A stretch of DNA of 64,000 nt from JBEISR01 sp044371425 (GTDB lineage Bacteria > Planctomycetota > Planctomycetia > Pirellulales > Pirellulaceae): NCBI GenBank assembly GCA_044371425.1, contig JBILTR010000003.1:248001-312000 (forward strand), given 5' to 3'. Below the pieces are notes generated by a model. The model did no database searches. It was not told the DNA's origin and saw only the letters and a program-made list of their open reading frames with translations. Both the position numbers and the translations under genes were made by a program. Position 1 is the stretch's first letter, and each line of letters begins with the position of its first letter. Positions 16,289-24,892 of this stretch are shown here, one piece after another.

Positions 16289-17150
16289 TCAGCCCTGCCA
16301 CCGTTCGAGGCATCGCTGGATAGCATCTTCAACCGGAGAGAGCTTGAGGCCGGCGGAGAGAGCCTTGGAGCTGTCCAGGACGCAATTGGAGCGTGGCGTT
16401 TTCGCGGCCAAAGCGAGGAATTCCGCTTCATCAGCGAAGAATTCGAAGTCCTTGTTCGCGAACCCTCGGTCCTTCATCCGCTCAACGACTTTCCGGGTGG
16501 TGATCGCTCCGGGATTGGTGAGATTGTAGGTCCCGAAAGGGAGCTTTTTTTCGAAGCAATCGATGCAGGCTGCCGCAAATTCAGGGAGGTAGGTCAGTGA
16601 GTTTTCCGCATCGAGCAGCTTGGGGTAGTGGAGCAACTTGGCTAGGTAATTTCTTGGCGAATTGATCCACTCAAGCGGCATCCGGGGTCGCCACACATAA
16701 CACGCATCCGCGCCATGCAGCACCTCCTCTCCGAGCGCTTTGCAACTGGAGTAGAACGAGCAATTGTTCTGGCGGAAGCTGAAATTAGGCGGATCGGTCT
16801 CGCGAAAACCGCCACCATCGGGCCGTCTGCCGCTGAAGATGCATCCCGAGGAAACAGGGCCCGCATAGAATTCCGACCGCTTCGCACGCCTTGCGGAATG
16901 TGCCGGGAAGGACGCAATTCCCGGCGAGGCACTCTGCCTCCTGCAATTCGCAAGCCTCGACATTCGGCTTACCGGTGAATCCTGCCGCGTTGATCACCGC
17001 ACTAGGCCGCACTTTTTCCGGCCAACAGGAAAGAGCTTCTGGCTGCTCCATTGCCCGCCGCTCGATCGCAATCCAGGGCAACTTCCGTCGCTCCAGTTCC
17101 CTGCAGAGCCAGGAACCGACATGGCCTGATCCGCCAGCGACAGCAAACAC
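16289..17150 (-). pseudogene. frameshifted RHM/UER1-like nucleotide-sugar reductase (dTDP-4-dehydrorhamnose reductase superfamily)
   Basis: Two overlapping reverse frames together make one extended short-chain reductase. The first part starts at a GTG at 17150 with the NAD-binding motif AGGSGHVGSWLCRELE and continues with INAAGFTGKPNVEACELQE. The reading must then skip one base near 16865 to continue as PVSSGCIFSG, then NCSFYSSCKALGEEVL, RPRMPLEWINSPRNYLAKLL, GTYNLTNPGAITTRKVVE and TPRSNCVLDSSKAL. This order matches the C-terminal reductase of plant rhamnose synthases (RHM/UER1) and related bacterial proteins. The restored length would be about 287 residues, which is complete. Either the gene is a recent pseudogene or the base is a sequencing error; nothing else in it is damaged. 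Confidence 0.8.
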
Positions 17151-17384
17151 TGCAATAACAAACCCTTGCGACTTCGTTCCGTCTACGAAAAGCCCCCGAT
17201 TCGATCAGGCTCCAGTTGCCTCGCATCCACCGTCCAAGGAGCGGAAAGCCGCCGAGAAGGACGGGAACCCTTTGCAGACGATCCCCAGAGAGTGGGCACT
17301 CTGCGATAGATTAATCGGCAACGGAAGAAAAAGCGACCCGAGGGGTCACCCGCTGGTAGGCCGGACAAGCGATCCGGCAGTTAA

Positions 17385-17457
<73 letters not shown>

Positions 17458-17459
17458 GT

Positions 17460-17493
17460 AGGTTTGCCGATTATGCACCAAGGTTTGCCGATT
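17460..17493. repeat. 13-bp direct repeat upstream of tRNA-Ala
   Basis: The sequence aggtttgccgatt occurs at 17460-17472 and again, identically, at 17481-17493. The 21-bp spacing is two helical turns, and the copies flank the proposed tRNA -10 hexamer. They could be a regulator-binding site or a slippage duplication. Confidence 0.7.
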
Positions 17494-17499
17494 CGTCAA
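17470..17499 (-). promoter_or_regulatory. probable promoter of tRNA-Ala
   Basis: On the reverse strand a TTGACG (-35) and a CATAAT (-10) are separated by 18 bases, and the -10 lies about a dozen bases before the mature 5' end of the tRNA. The -10 is embedded between two 13-base direct repeats (AATCGGCAAACCT). It was located by eye against the sigma-70 consensus. Confidence 0.55.
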
Positions 17500-17692
17500 G
17501 CCACCTTTCCTGGGACGCCACAGAAGGCGGATGGCCAATTTTTCAATAGCTAGTTCCACGTTCTGCTGGGGCGAAGAGCATCGGCAATTACACTGAAATC
17601 TGTTGGCAGATGCAGGATCTGCCGGCAGAATCCCTGGGGAGAAGCCACAGACTGCTTGGAAGCGAGCGTGGAACAATCAGTGGGGGACATTG

Positions 17693-18655
17693 GTGCGCAG
17701 AGAATGCCATAGAAGATCCGGAAGGATTGCCAGCAAGAGGGCGAGCGGCTTCGGTCTTGTCGAACTGATCATCGTCATTGGTTTGGTCACGCTGATGGCC
17801 GGTTTGCTCCTGCCCGCCATCCAGTCGGCTCGCGAGGCAGCTCGGCGGATGCAATGCGGCCACCAACTGCGTCAAGTCGGGCTGGGGCTTCTTGGATTTG
17901 AAGCGGCCCACCGCGTTTTCCCGGCGTCGGGTTGGACGCGGGCCAGTCGAGCCAATCCGTCGGGGGCTCAGCATGGTTGGCGAGCATCGCTGCTTCCTTT
18001 CCTCGACGCGCACGGTTTGGCGACTCCTTATCGATTCGATATCGACTGGTGGTCGCCGGAGAATGCGACGGTCGTCTCCCAGCCTATTCCACTTTTCCGT
18101 TGTCCTTCCATGCCTTCCAACCCGTTGACTCGTAGCGCCATCGCCAACAGCGTGCGGCCCTCGATGGTTTTCAGTATGCCATTGGAAGGTGCTGACTACG
18201 AAGCGCTTCAGGGTGTCCAGCCGAAGTCCTTTCCGATGGGCAAGTACGACACCTCCAACCGCTTTGCCATCCTGCATCGCAACTCGGAAACTCGCTTTCG
18301 CGACGTGACGGATGGTTCTTCGTCGACCATTGCCGTGGTCGAAGCCGCGGGCCGCCCCACGGTCTATCGGCTCCGAGAAAAACAGCCTGGTTTCAGCAAC
18401 GATCAGGGGATCGGATGGGCCGACAGCGAAGGGGCATTCAGCCTGGATGGGTCCAGCCGCGATGGGCTCCAGGAAGGCTGCGCGGCGATCCAAGGTTGCA
18501 CCTGCGCAGTCAACTGCCGCAATGACAACGAACCCTGGTCGATGCATCCTGGCGGCTGTCATGCCATCTTCGCGGATGGCCATCTGCAGTGGTTGGATGA
18601 AAGCATCGACCTTGGGGTCTTAGCCTCCATGGCGACGCGATCGGCGAGCGACTGA
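17693..18655 (+). CDS. DUF1559 (type IV pseudopilin-like, planctomycete) protein
   Basis: Member of the large planctomycete family with a type IV prepilin N-terminus: a basic leader, then G-FGLVELIIVIGLVTLMAGLL, where prepilin peptidase would cut before Phe and the Glu at +5 is present. The helix continues as PAIQSAREAARRMQCGHQLRQ. The remaining roughly 250 residues form the DUF1559 domain, ending with the typical HPGGCHAIFADGHLQWL (usual H-x-G-G-x-N-x-x-F-x-D-G-x-V). Function is unknown; a cell-surface or pseudopilus role is inferred. No ATG is available: I chose GTG 17693, with TTG 17690 and TTG 17603 as alternatives. It stands alone, without secretion genes nearby. Confidence 0.88.
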   Translation: MRRECHRRSGRIASKRASGFGLVELIIVIGLVTLMAGLLLPAIQSAREAARRMQCGHQLRQVGLGLLGFEAAHRVFPASGWTRASRANPSGAQHGWRASLLPFLDAHGLATPYRFDIDWWSPENATVVSQPIPLFRCPSMPSNPLTRSAIANSVRPSMVFSMPLEGADYEALQGVQPKSFPMGKYDTSNRFAILHRNSETRFRDVTDGSSSTIAVVEAAGRPTVYRLREKQPGFSNDQGIGWADSEGAFSLDGSSRDGLQEGCAAIQGCTCAVNCRNDNEPWSMHPGGCHAIFADGHLQWLDESIDLGVLASMATRSASD

Positions 18656-18711
18656 CGAGGGATCGGAGTACTTCCCTTGGCGAGGCACCTCCCGCGAACG
18701 TACCGAGGGTG

Positions 18712-19254
18712 CTAGGGCGCCTGCTTGCGCAGTTTTCGCTGGAGCGACCGACGGTGGATCCCCAGCCGTCTTGCCGCCTCGGAGATGTTCCCCTCGCAAT
18801 CGGCGAGGATGCGGTGAATGTGCTCCCACTCGGCCTGCGCCAGTGTGGGTGTAGGAATCGTCGCTTCCGAATCCTCTTCCCCTACCGACTCGGCGGTATC
18901 AGGCGTTTCGAAAGCGCGTAGGATCTCATCAGCATCCGCCGGCTTGGGAAGGAAATTGACCGCACCCAAGCGGATCGCCTCGATGGCAGTGGCGATGCTG
19001 CCAAAGCCGGAAAGGATGACGATGCGAACGTCGGGCCGCACCGCGATCAAATCGGGAATCAAGGTCAAACCGGAGCGGCCCGGCATCCGAAGGTCGATGA
19101 CGGCGCGTTCGGTAGGCCGCAGCTTGTAGCGCTGCAACGCCTCGTCGGCATTCCCCGCAACTTCGACCCGAAATCCCCGCTCTTCAAAGGCTAGCGCCAA
19201 GCGATCTCTCAGGACAAAGCTGTCATCGACCAGAAGAATCCCAGGTGACTCCAT
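18712..19254 (-). CDS. regA: response regulator of the RegA/PrrA/ActR type
   Basis: A 180-residue regulator, the usual RegA length. The receiver domain has the acidic pocket DD at 10-11, the phosphoacceptor D54 in AVIDLRMPGRSG, LSGFGSIATA with the conserved Ser/Thr, and the lysine in LPKPAD. After a proline-containing linker comes the short Fis-type helix-turn-helix: WEHIHRILADCEGNISEAAR, then RLGIHRRSLQRKLRK. That arrangement, including the IHRRSLQR recognition helix, is the RegA signature in proteobacteria. It is encoded about 200 bp downstream of regB on the same strand, so it is probably part of one transcript. ATGs at 19299 and 19314 would add 15 or 20 residues. I infer redox- or oxygen-responsive gene control. 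Confidence 0.88.
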   Translation of the reverse strand: MESPGILLVDDSFVLRDRLALAFEERGFRVEVAGNADEALQRYKLRPTERAVIDLRMPGRSGLTLIPDLIAVRPDVRIVILSGFGSIATAIEAIRLGAVNFLPKPADADEILRAFETPDTAESVGEEDSEATIPTPTLAQAEWEHIHRILADCEGNISEAARRLGIHRRSLQRKLRKQAP

Positions 19255-19450
19255 CGTGCAATCCACATCCAACGGTTTGACTGCCAGAGAGGGGTTCATG
19301 ACCAAGTCACCCAACCAGCTTTTGGCGGCGACACAACCGACTGCCTTCCTGAGATCGGGAGAACCGCTGCAACAGGTAGATCGTCAGCTCCACTCAAGGT
19401 ACCTCAAAGCGGGCTCTGCGGCTATGATGCGGGGCCGCTTCTTGCGTTCA

Positions 19451-20767
19451 TCAAGCCACAGGCAACCGTATGGTGGCAAGCGTTCCGGAACCGATCCTGC
19501 TCTCAAAGTGAAGCTCGCCCCCCAACCGTCGCAGCACGTTCTGGGTCAGAAAGATACCAAGCCCCATGCCATGCCCTGGCTCTTTCGTCGTGAAGAAGGG
19601 GTCACCGATTCGCTCCAAGGTTTCTGGCTTCATCCCATGACCGGTGTCGGAAATGGTCAGCAGCCACTCGGCAGGTGAAGTGCGCAGCGTCACTTCGACC
19701 AATCCATCAGGGGCGCTGGCATCCAGTCCGTTTTGGATCAAGTTGCGCAGGGCCACCGCCAACGCCTGCACCGGTAGCACCGCCTTGGTCTGTGCTGCAG
19801 CAGGTGGCCACACAAACCGCACCCGACCTGGTTCACGAATTCCCATTCGCACTTGCGTCAGAAGGTCATCTGGAGTGACCGGATCCAGCCGTTCGGCAGC
19901 CGCCTCTCCGGCGCTGCTTTTCATCCGTGCAAGGATATCCCGGCAATGATGGACCTCCGATCGAATCAAAGCGATGTCTTTGGCCAGGGCTGCAGCGGAA
20001 GGATCGGCTTCGGCTCGCTTGCCCAATTCATGAACCACCACCGCGATGGTCGACAGGGGCGATGCCAATTCATGACCGGCACCCGCGGCCAAAGTCGCCA
20101 ACGCTTCCAGACGCTGCATTTTTGCGTTGAGCTGCTGGCTGTCGCGCAAGCGCTTCTGACCTTCGCGCAGCTCGTTGTGGATTTTGGTGATGAACCAAGT
20201 CGTCAGCAGGGCGCTGGTGGCAAAAGCGACCGCCAATCCCTGGTGGCGCACTGGCCAAGACGTGGACTGCGGACCTCCTGGGGTGAGAATCGCCAGAGGC
20301 TGGTGCCATTCGATCAACCCTAGGAGGAGGAGGATCGAGCTACCGGCGATCACCCACGGCCATGGCGATCGCAACATCAATCCCGAAACGGCCAGATTGA
20401 CGAAGTAAAAGAGCAGAAAGGGATTCTCCGGCCCCCCTGTCAGCGCCAGCATCGTCGTCAAACTGCAAAGATCCAGCAGCAGAACTCCCAAGAGGATCCA
20501 CTGTCCCCTCCACGACAGTTCGTCCGTGGTCGGCTGGTTTCGCAATCCGGAAACCCAGAAGGCGAGTGCGATGTTGGTGGCGACGGTCAACGCCACCAGC
20601 CCAGCCAGCTGCGACCAAGGAAGATCACTCGTCCACCCAAGCGCCACGGCGGTGATCGTCACCACCTGTCCGACCGCAGCGAGCGTCCTGAGGACGGTCA
20701 ACCAAGTGGCTGCCTGCTCGAAGGTCCAAGAACTTCGGTCGCCTTGCCCCAAATTCCACTGATTCAT
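19451..20767 (-). CDS. regB: redox-sensing histidine kinase of the RegB/PrrB type
   Basis: A 438-residue membrane kinase. Six hydrophobic segments occupy about residues 20-195. Between two of them lies GGPENPF at 111-117, the GGxxNPF quinone-site motif of RegB. The H-box is GAGHELASPLSTIAVVVHEL, with H232 as phosphorylation site. C275 in HHCRDILARM lies at the position of the redox-active cysteine of RegB. The catalytic domain has NLIQNGLDAS (N box), ISDTGHGMKPE (G1), FFTTKEPGHGMGLGIFL (F/G2) and a final LPVA. The partner regA lies downstream. No SCO1/SenC gene lies between them, unlike the classical reg cluster. Target genes cannot be identified from the window. Confidence 0.9.
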   Translation of the reverse strand: MNQWNLGQGDRSSWTFEQAATWLTVLRTLAAVGQVVTITAVALGWTSDLPWSQLAGLVALTVATNIALAFWVSGLRNQPTTDELSWRGQWILLGVLLLDLCSLTTMLALTGGPENPFLLFYFVNLAVSGLMLRSPWPWVIAGSSILLLLGLIEWHQPLAILTPGGPQSTSWPVRHQGLAVAFATSALLTTWFITKIHNELREGQKRLRDSQQLNAKMQRLEALATLAAGAGHELASPLSTIAVVVHELGKRAEADPSAAALAKDIALIRSEVHHCRDILARMKSSAGEAAAERLDPVTPDDLLTQVRMGIREPGRVRFVWPPAAAQTKAVLPVQALAVALRNLIQNGLDASAPDGLVEVTLRTSPAEWLLTISDTGHGMKPETLERIGDPFFTTKEPGHGMGLGIFLTQNVLRRLGGELHFESRIGSGTLATIRLPVA

Positions 20768-20851
20768 CGGTGCATCATCCCATACGTCACTCGATCACCC
20801 CGCCAAGGCAACAGGCGACCTTCCCGCCAACCCCTCTCAAGTCTGGTCGAC

Positions 20852-21577
20852 TCACGAAGGAACGATGCATGCATGCATCAGGTCGCGCGTCGCGATCGGC
20901 TTGACCGACCACAAAACTTCGGCCGCCTGGACCCCTGCAGAGAGGCCATGCGAGGAGGCCATGGCGCGGACGCGTTCGAAAATCGATCGCTTCTCGGGAG
21001 GGAACTGCGTCTGGTAGCAGGCGATCGCCTCCATCTTTTGTTCCAGATGCCCCGAGATGTCGTGGAGGACTCGGTAGTCGGAGGCACCCGAGGCAGAAGG
21101 ATCGAAGACCAGCTGGTAGTAAAGCTGCGCGGTGATGGTATGCGTCGGCAGGTTGTCGAAATAGGAGTCCCATTTGGAGAGCCGAGCATAGAAGACGGCA
21201 GCATCGAGGATGGAGACAGCTTGCTGGTGATCGGGTGAAGCCATTGGCGTTCGGCTCCCCAATCCGATCACCAGAGATGGCCGATGCCTGCGAATCTCCT
21301 TGGCCAGCAGAACACGCGCTTCGAAACTGTCGAACAAGCAACGATTGGGAAGAGGCAAAATCTTCCGCTCCCTCACCCCTAGCACGCGGGCTGCCTGATG
21401 CGCTTCTGCGATACGGATCTCCGGCGAAGCACACCCCGGAGTCGGCTCCCCATCGGTCAAATCCACCATGCCGACGCGGTGGCCCATCGCCACCAACTTG
21501 GCCAGCGTTCCACCGCAACCGATCTCTAGGTCATCCGGATGTGCACCGACGGCCAGCACATCCCAATAATCATCCAT
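20852..21577 (-). CDS. PIG-L (LmbE-like) zinc deacetylase
   Basis: A 241-residue deacetylase of the family that includes GlcNAc-PI deacetylase, MshB and BshB. The zinc motif AHPDDLEIGCGG is at 12-23, followed by LTDGEPTPG, the second block RRHRPSLVIGLG, and SPDHQQAVSILDAAVFYARL with the metal-binding His. The context gives no thiol-synthesis partner, although BshB-like bacillithiol function is one possibility for this subgroup. ATG 21577 starts right at the domain (MDDYWDVLAVGAHPDD); the longer frame to 21655 reads poorly. It lies upstream of regB on the same strand with about 84 bp between, so co-transcription is possible. Confidence 0.87.
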   Translation of the reverse strand: MDDYWDVLAVGAHPDDLEIGCGGTLAKLVAMGHRVGMVDLTDGEPTPGCASPEIRIAEAHQAARVLGVRERKILPLPNRCLFDSFEARVLLAKEIRRHRPSLVIGLGSRTPMASPDHQQAVSILDAAVFYARLSKWDSYFDNLPTHTITAQLYYQLVFDPSASGASDYRVLHDISGHLEQKMEAIACYQTQFPPEKRSIFERVRAMASSHGLSAGVQAAEVLWSVKPIATRDLMHACIVPS

Positions 21578-22161
21578 GCCTGCCTCCAAGCTTCGCTTGC
21601 CCCCTCCTGGCCACCACAGCGCACGCAGTGGCTCTCCCCAGCAACCACTCCCCATGCCTCACCGGCACCCAGGTTTTCGAAGGGGGATTGCGTTCTTCGA
21701 CCTCCAGAATAGCCGACTCGCCATCCATGCGACTACCGCTGCGCGCCACGCAAATCCCAGATCGCCCCGGATCCTCACGAATTTCGTTCGAATGAACGCC
21801 CCGGATGGTAGCCAAGCCCCTTTTCGGGCGGGCCCGCCAGACACTCTCGAATCGCGAGGCATTAGCGCTGGTGAATTGGGGCGAAAGACCGACCCGGTAG
21901 CGCGAGTTTTGCCACTTTCCACCCTTCTCCAATGGCAACGGCCAACCCACGAAAAACAAAGCGACCAAGTCTCTGGAACTTCTCCCCCTTCAGTTCGCTC
22001 TGAGCATTGCCAAGCCGGAATGGGAAGCAGGCGAAAAAGGTTAAAAAACGATGGTCCGCTTCGTTTAGCCCCTGTTTCATAGCATGGGATTGTGCGATAT
22101 TTCAGCGATTGGTCCAGCGAAGTTTGGATCTCATTTTCTATTCTTTGGGAGAACGGGAAAA
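21578..22161. other. intergenic region between divergent PIG-L and DUF937 genes
   Basis: No confident gene. A reverse-strand frame ends by overlapping the PIG-L start by eight bases, and its last 52 residues (from an ATG near 21731) read slightly protein-like, but no motif or ribosome-binding site supports it. The right third, about 22040-22161, is AT-richer and should hold the promoter of the DUF937 gene, which has GGGAGAACGGG a few bases before its ATG. Confidence 0.4.
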
Positions 22162-23259
22162 ATGTCGATTAATCTATTGGACATGGTCAAATCGGCCGTC
22201 GTCGGCCAGGTAGCTGACCAGATCGGTTCGGCAGTTGGGCTCGACAAGAGCAAGACCTCGGCAGCGGTCAACGCAGTGCTGCCAGCGCTTCTGGGTGGGA
22301 TGGCCAAGAAGGCTTCAACTCCTGCCGGTGCTTCCGACCTGATCAAGGCACTGCAGGATAACGACAATTCGATTCTGGACAACTTGGCCGGTGCGTTCGC
22401 TCCCGCCAAGCAGGCTTCGATGCTCGATTACGGCATGAAGCTGCTTCCGATGCTTCTGGGCGGTTCCCAGTCGACCATCATTTCGCTCATCGCCAAGATG
22501 TTTGGTTTTGGCGATAAGGGAGCCAGCAGCCTGCTGGGCATGTTGGCCCCAGTCGTGATGAGCATTGTGGGCAAGCAGGTCAAGTCGCAGGGTCTGGATG
22601 CCGGCGGTCTAGCGAGCCTGCTGTCGGGTCAGACCAACTTCCTGAACGCAGCGCTCCCCTCCGAGCTGAAGAATGTCATGGGCTTTGCCGACCTGGGTGG
22701 TAGCAGCCGCCCAGCCGCAACGACCGCTCAGCGGACCACCGCCTCCCACTCAGCCCCAGAAGCTGGCAACCCACTGAAGTTCCTGTTGCCCCTGCTGCTT
22801 CTAGCCGCTCTGGGATTCTTGGGCTATCAGTTCCTCAAGCCCAAGGCACCGGCAGGGAACACGACCGCGATTCCACCCGCAGTCACCACTCCTGCCCCCA
22901 AGGCACCTCCAACCGGCGTTGCGGAAGTGAAGCCACCGGCGATGGATCCAATGATCGCCCTCAAGGAACAGCTCACCTCAACCTTCGAAGGACTGAGCAC
23001 GACCCTGGGCGGCATCACCGACGAAGCCAGCGCCACCGCAGCGGTGGAAAAGATCAAGGCAGCCGCCACCGGCTACTCCGCTCTGGGCATCGAGAAGATG
23101 TCGGCGGAAACCCGTACCGGCTTGGTTCCCTTCCTGAAGCCGCTCTTCGACAAGGTCAAGGCAGCTCTGGACGTCGCCTACAAGATCCCCGGCGTTCAGG
23201 GAATCATCGAGCCAGTGATTGGCCCGATGGTGCAGGCCGTCTCGGCAGTCGCTGGCTGA
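22162..23259 (+). CDS. DUF937 domain protein with a transmembrane helix and a C-terminal domain
   Basis: A 365-residue protein. Residues 1-175 form the DUF937 region: MVKSAVVGQVADQIGSAVGL, AVNAVLPALLGGMAKKAS and the Gly-, Leu- and Ser-rich helical repeats after it. A low-complexity linker leads to one membrane helix (NPLKFLLPLLLLAALGFLGY, about 203-222), then a Pro/Ala linker and a helical C-terminal domain of about 90 residues. DUF937 proteins (YidB-like) have no settled function. The orientation is probably DUF937 inside and the C-terminal domain in the periplasm. The gene is monocistronic, with its own upstream region and a strong terminator 57 bp after the stop. Confidence 0.83.
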   Translation: MSINLLDMVKSAVVGQVADQIGSAVGLDKSKTSAAVNAVLPALLGGMAKKASTPAGASDLIKALQDNDNSILDNLAGAFAPAKQASMLDYGMKLLPMLLGGSQSTIISLIAKMFGFGDKGASSLLGMLAPVVMSIVGKQVKSQGLDAGGLASLLSGQTNFLNAALPSELKNVMGFADLGGSSRPAATTAQRTTASHSAPEAGNPLKFLLPLLLLAALGFLGYQFLKPKAPAGNTTAIPPAVTTPAPKAPPTGVAEVKPPAMDPMIALKEQLTSTFEGLSTTLGGITDEASATAAVEKIKAAATGYSALGIEKMSAETRTGLVPFLKPLFDKVKAALDVAYKIPGVQGIIEPVIGPMVQAVSAVAG

Positions 23260-23315
23260 GATCGATAGAAACATCGACTGCGATGGCTTCAATCGAGCCA
23301 TCCAGAGGTAGCCGA

Positions 23316-23343
23316 AGGGGTCCCTCACGGGGCCCCTTTTTTT
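23316..23343 (+). terminator. Rho-independent terminator after the DUF937 gene
   Basis: A 9-bp stem (AGGGGTCCC with GGGGCCCCT, one T-G pair) encloses the tetraloop TCAC and runs directly into a stretch of T residues. It sits 57 bp after the DUF937 stop in the correct orientation. Confidence 0.9.
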
Positions 23344-23545
23344 GTTTTTTCAACAGCAGGAAAGATAGCATTGGAAGGATGCGTAAAGCCGGAGAAATCT
23401 AGCGGCTTCCTGGAATCCAACCTTTTCGATTGCACCGGTTTTTTCAACTTCCGGCGCGATGGTCGTTCGATATGCAACACAGACATGGAGTCCCCGTCGG
23501 TGGCTCGCAGGGCTTCAAGCATCGAACGCGTAAAGGATGACGCAC

Positions 23546-23947
23546 ATGAAAAGGGGTTATGTAGGAATTCTGCTCGCCGCGGTCACGATGGTCGCCAGTA
23601 CGGGCTGCAATATCCTCCACCGGAACTGCAATGCGTGCCGAAGCCCGATTGGTTGCCGTCCCTGCAGCATCGGCTGGCAGCGGGGCGGGACCGACTACGG
23701 GCACTGCCTGGGTTCCCATTCCCATCCACAGGGTCTGTTGGGACATCACGGCCACGGCTTGGGTGGTCACGGTCTGGGTGGCGGGCATTTGGCTGGCCTA
23801 GCCGGGATGGCTGGCGCCGCTCACCCGCCACATCCAGGTGAAGGCCCTCCATCGGGGATCGACGCGCCCCAGGTTGCCTATCCGTACTACACGGTGCGAG
23901 GCCCTCGGGATTACTTCCTCGACGATCCGGCTCCAATTGGACGCTAA
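23546..23947 (+). CDS. small exported His/Gly-rich planctomycete protein, probable lipoprotein
   Basis: A 133-residue protein with the leader MKRGYVGILLAAVTMVASTGC, ending in a lipobox-like A-S-T-G-C. A cysteine-containing segment follows (NILHRNCNACRSPIGCRPC), then a His/Gly-rich middle (HSHPQGLLGHHGHGLGGHGL) that could bind metal ions, and the tail YPYYTVRGPRDYFLDDPAPI. The tail is a motif I associate with planctomycete secreted proteins; its function is unknown. ATG 23546 has AAGGA about eight bases upstream; an ATG three codons earlier is less well placed. Confidence 0.75.
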   Translation: MKRGYVGILLAAVTMVASTGCNILHRNCNACRSPIGCRPCSIGWQRGGTDYGHCLGSHSHPQGLLGHHGHGLGGHGLGGGHLAGLAGMAGAAHPPHPGEGPPSGIDAPQVAYPYYTVRGPRDYFLDDPAPIGR

Positions 23948-24176
23948 AAGAGACCCCAGACGCTTCCGGGCTTCCCTAGGTCCGCCAACTCCGTTTCGCC
24001 CTTCCCTTTCCAACGTTGGGAAGGGGACGGCAGCGTGGAGGATCGTGTGGGAACCTAGGAAGCAAGGGATGCGAAGCGAGTGGGACAACTGACATTGCGG
24101 GGGGGGCGGATTTCCGCTAACTACTCCCTCGATCGTTGGATCGTCGCAACAGGTCGTCCACTTCAGGAGTCTCTCG

Positions 24177-24860
24177 ATGGCCTTGCTGCTCCACCCTCAA
24201 GCGCGCCGGACGCTACGACTCTTCCTTGGTTTCATGGCGCTGCTCTCGATCCCAGGCTGCAAGTACCAGCATGCGCACCTGATCAAGCCTCAGGCGGAAA
24301 ACATGGTAGGCAGCCATGCAGCAGGAGCCGAGGTCTTCGATCCGCTTGTCGAAGAAGCGATCGCGAAACTTCTCGCTCGTCAAACCCATCTTCCCGCCAA
24401 CACCGATCCCTCTCTGGGTCTTGCGCCCAAGTCGGTCTGCTTCGTCGGTGTAGAGAACAAGAGCGCGGAAGAGCTTGGGGACTTCAAGGAGCAACTCTAC
24501 CAGCAGATTGATGCCCATATTGGATCCAGCGATGCCTTCGCACCGCTCAGCCGTCGAATGGTCGACGCAGCGCTTCGCGAAACCCGCCTTCGCCCCGATT
24601 CGCTGATGGTCCCCTCCAACCAAAGGCTCTTCGCAGAGGTCTTGGAACGCGAGGGATCGCCGATCGATTACCTACTGTTCGCCACACTCACCAGCGGCAC
24701 CACCAAGAACAATGGCTCCTCCCAACGAGACTATCTGTTGACCTTGGAGCTAGTCGATCTCCACACGGGAACCTACCAGAAGGAGATGGCAGAGGTGCGG
24801 AAGGGGTACCACAAGAGCCTTCTCGGGCGATGGCTTCATTCCGGCCGTGGTGGATCCTGA
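24177..24860 (+). CDS. LpoB-like outer-membrane lipoprotein
   Basis: A 227-residue lipoprotein with the leader MALLLHPQARRTLRLFLGFM, then ALLSIPGC, lipidated at C28. The folded part resembles the penicillin-binding-protein activator LpoB. Features are SVCFVGVENKSAEELGDFKE, the helix QLYQQIDAHIGSSDAFAPLS, RMVDAALRETRLRPDSLM, SPIDYLLFATLTSGTT and the final strands DYLLTLELVDLHTGTYQKEM. LpoB proteins stimulate peptidoglycan synthases from the outer membrane. Whether this one has a PBP partner is unknown; planctomycetes have unusual walls and reduced PBP sets. The next gene, a TPR lipoprotein, is a partner often seen next to LpoB homologues. Confidence 0.75.
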   Translation: MALLLHPQARRTLRLFLGFMALLSIPGCKYQHAHLIKPQAENMVGSHAAGAEVFDPLVEEAIAKLLARQTHLPANTDPSLGLAPKSVCFVGVENKSAEELGDFKEQLYQQIDAHIGSSDAFAPLSRRMVDAALRETRLRPDSLMVPSNQRLFAEVLEREGSPIDYLLFATLTSGTTKNNGSSQRDYLLTLELVDLHTGTYQKEMAEVRKGYHKSLLGRWLHSGRGGS

Positions 24861-24892
24861 GCGTGGGCGCTCCCCCGCCGTGGTTGCTGGGC

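Noticed and set aside
20865..20880. atgcatgcatgcat microsatellite as a regulatory site
   Set aside because: It lies inside the C-terminal codons of the PIG-L gene and is explained by coding sequence.
21570..21968. 132-residue reverse frame overlapping the PIG-L start
   Set aside because: No motif, no ribosome-binding site, and its first 80 residues look random; only the last part is faintly protein-like.
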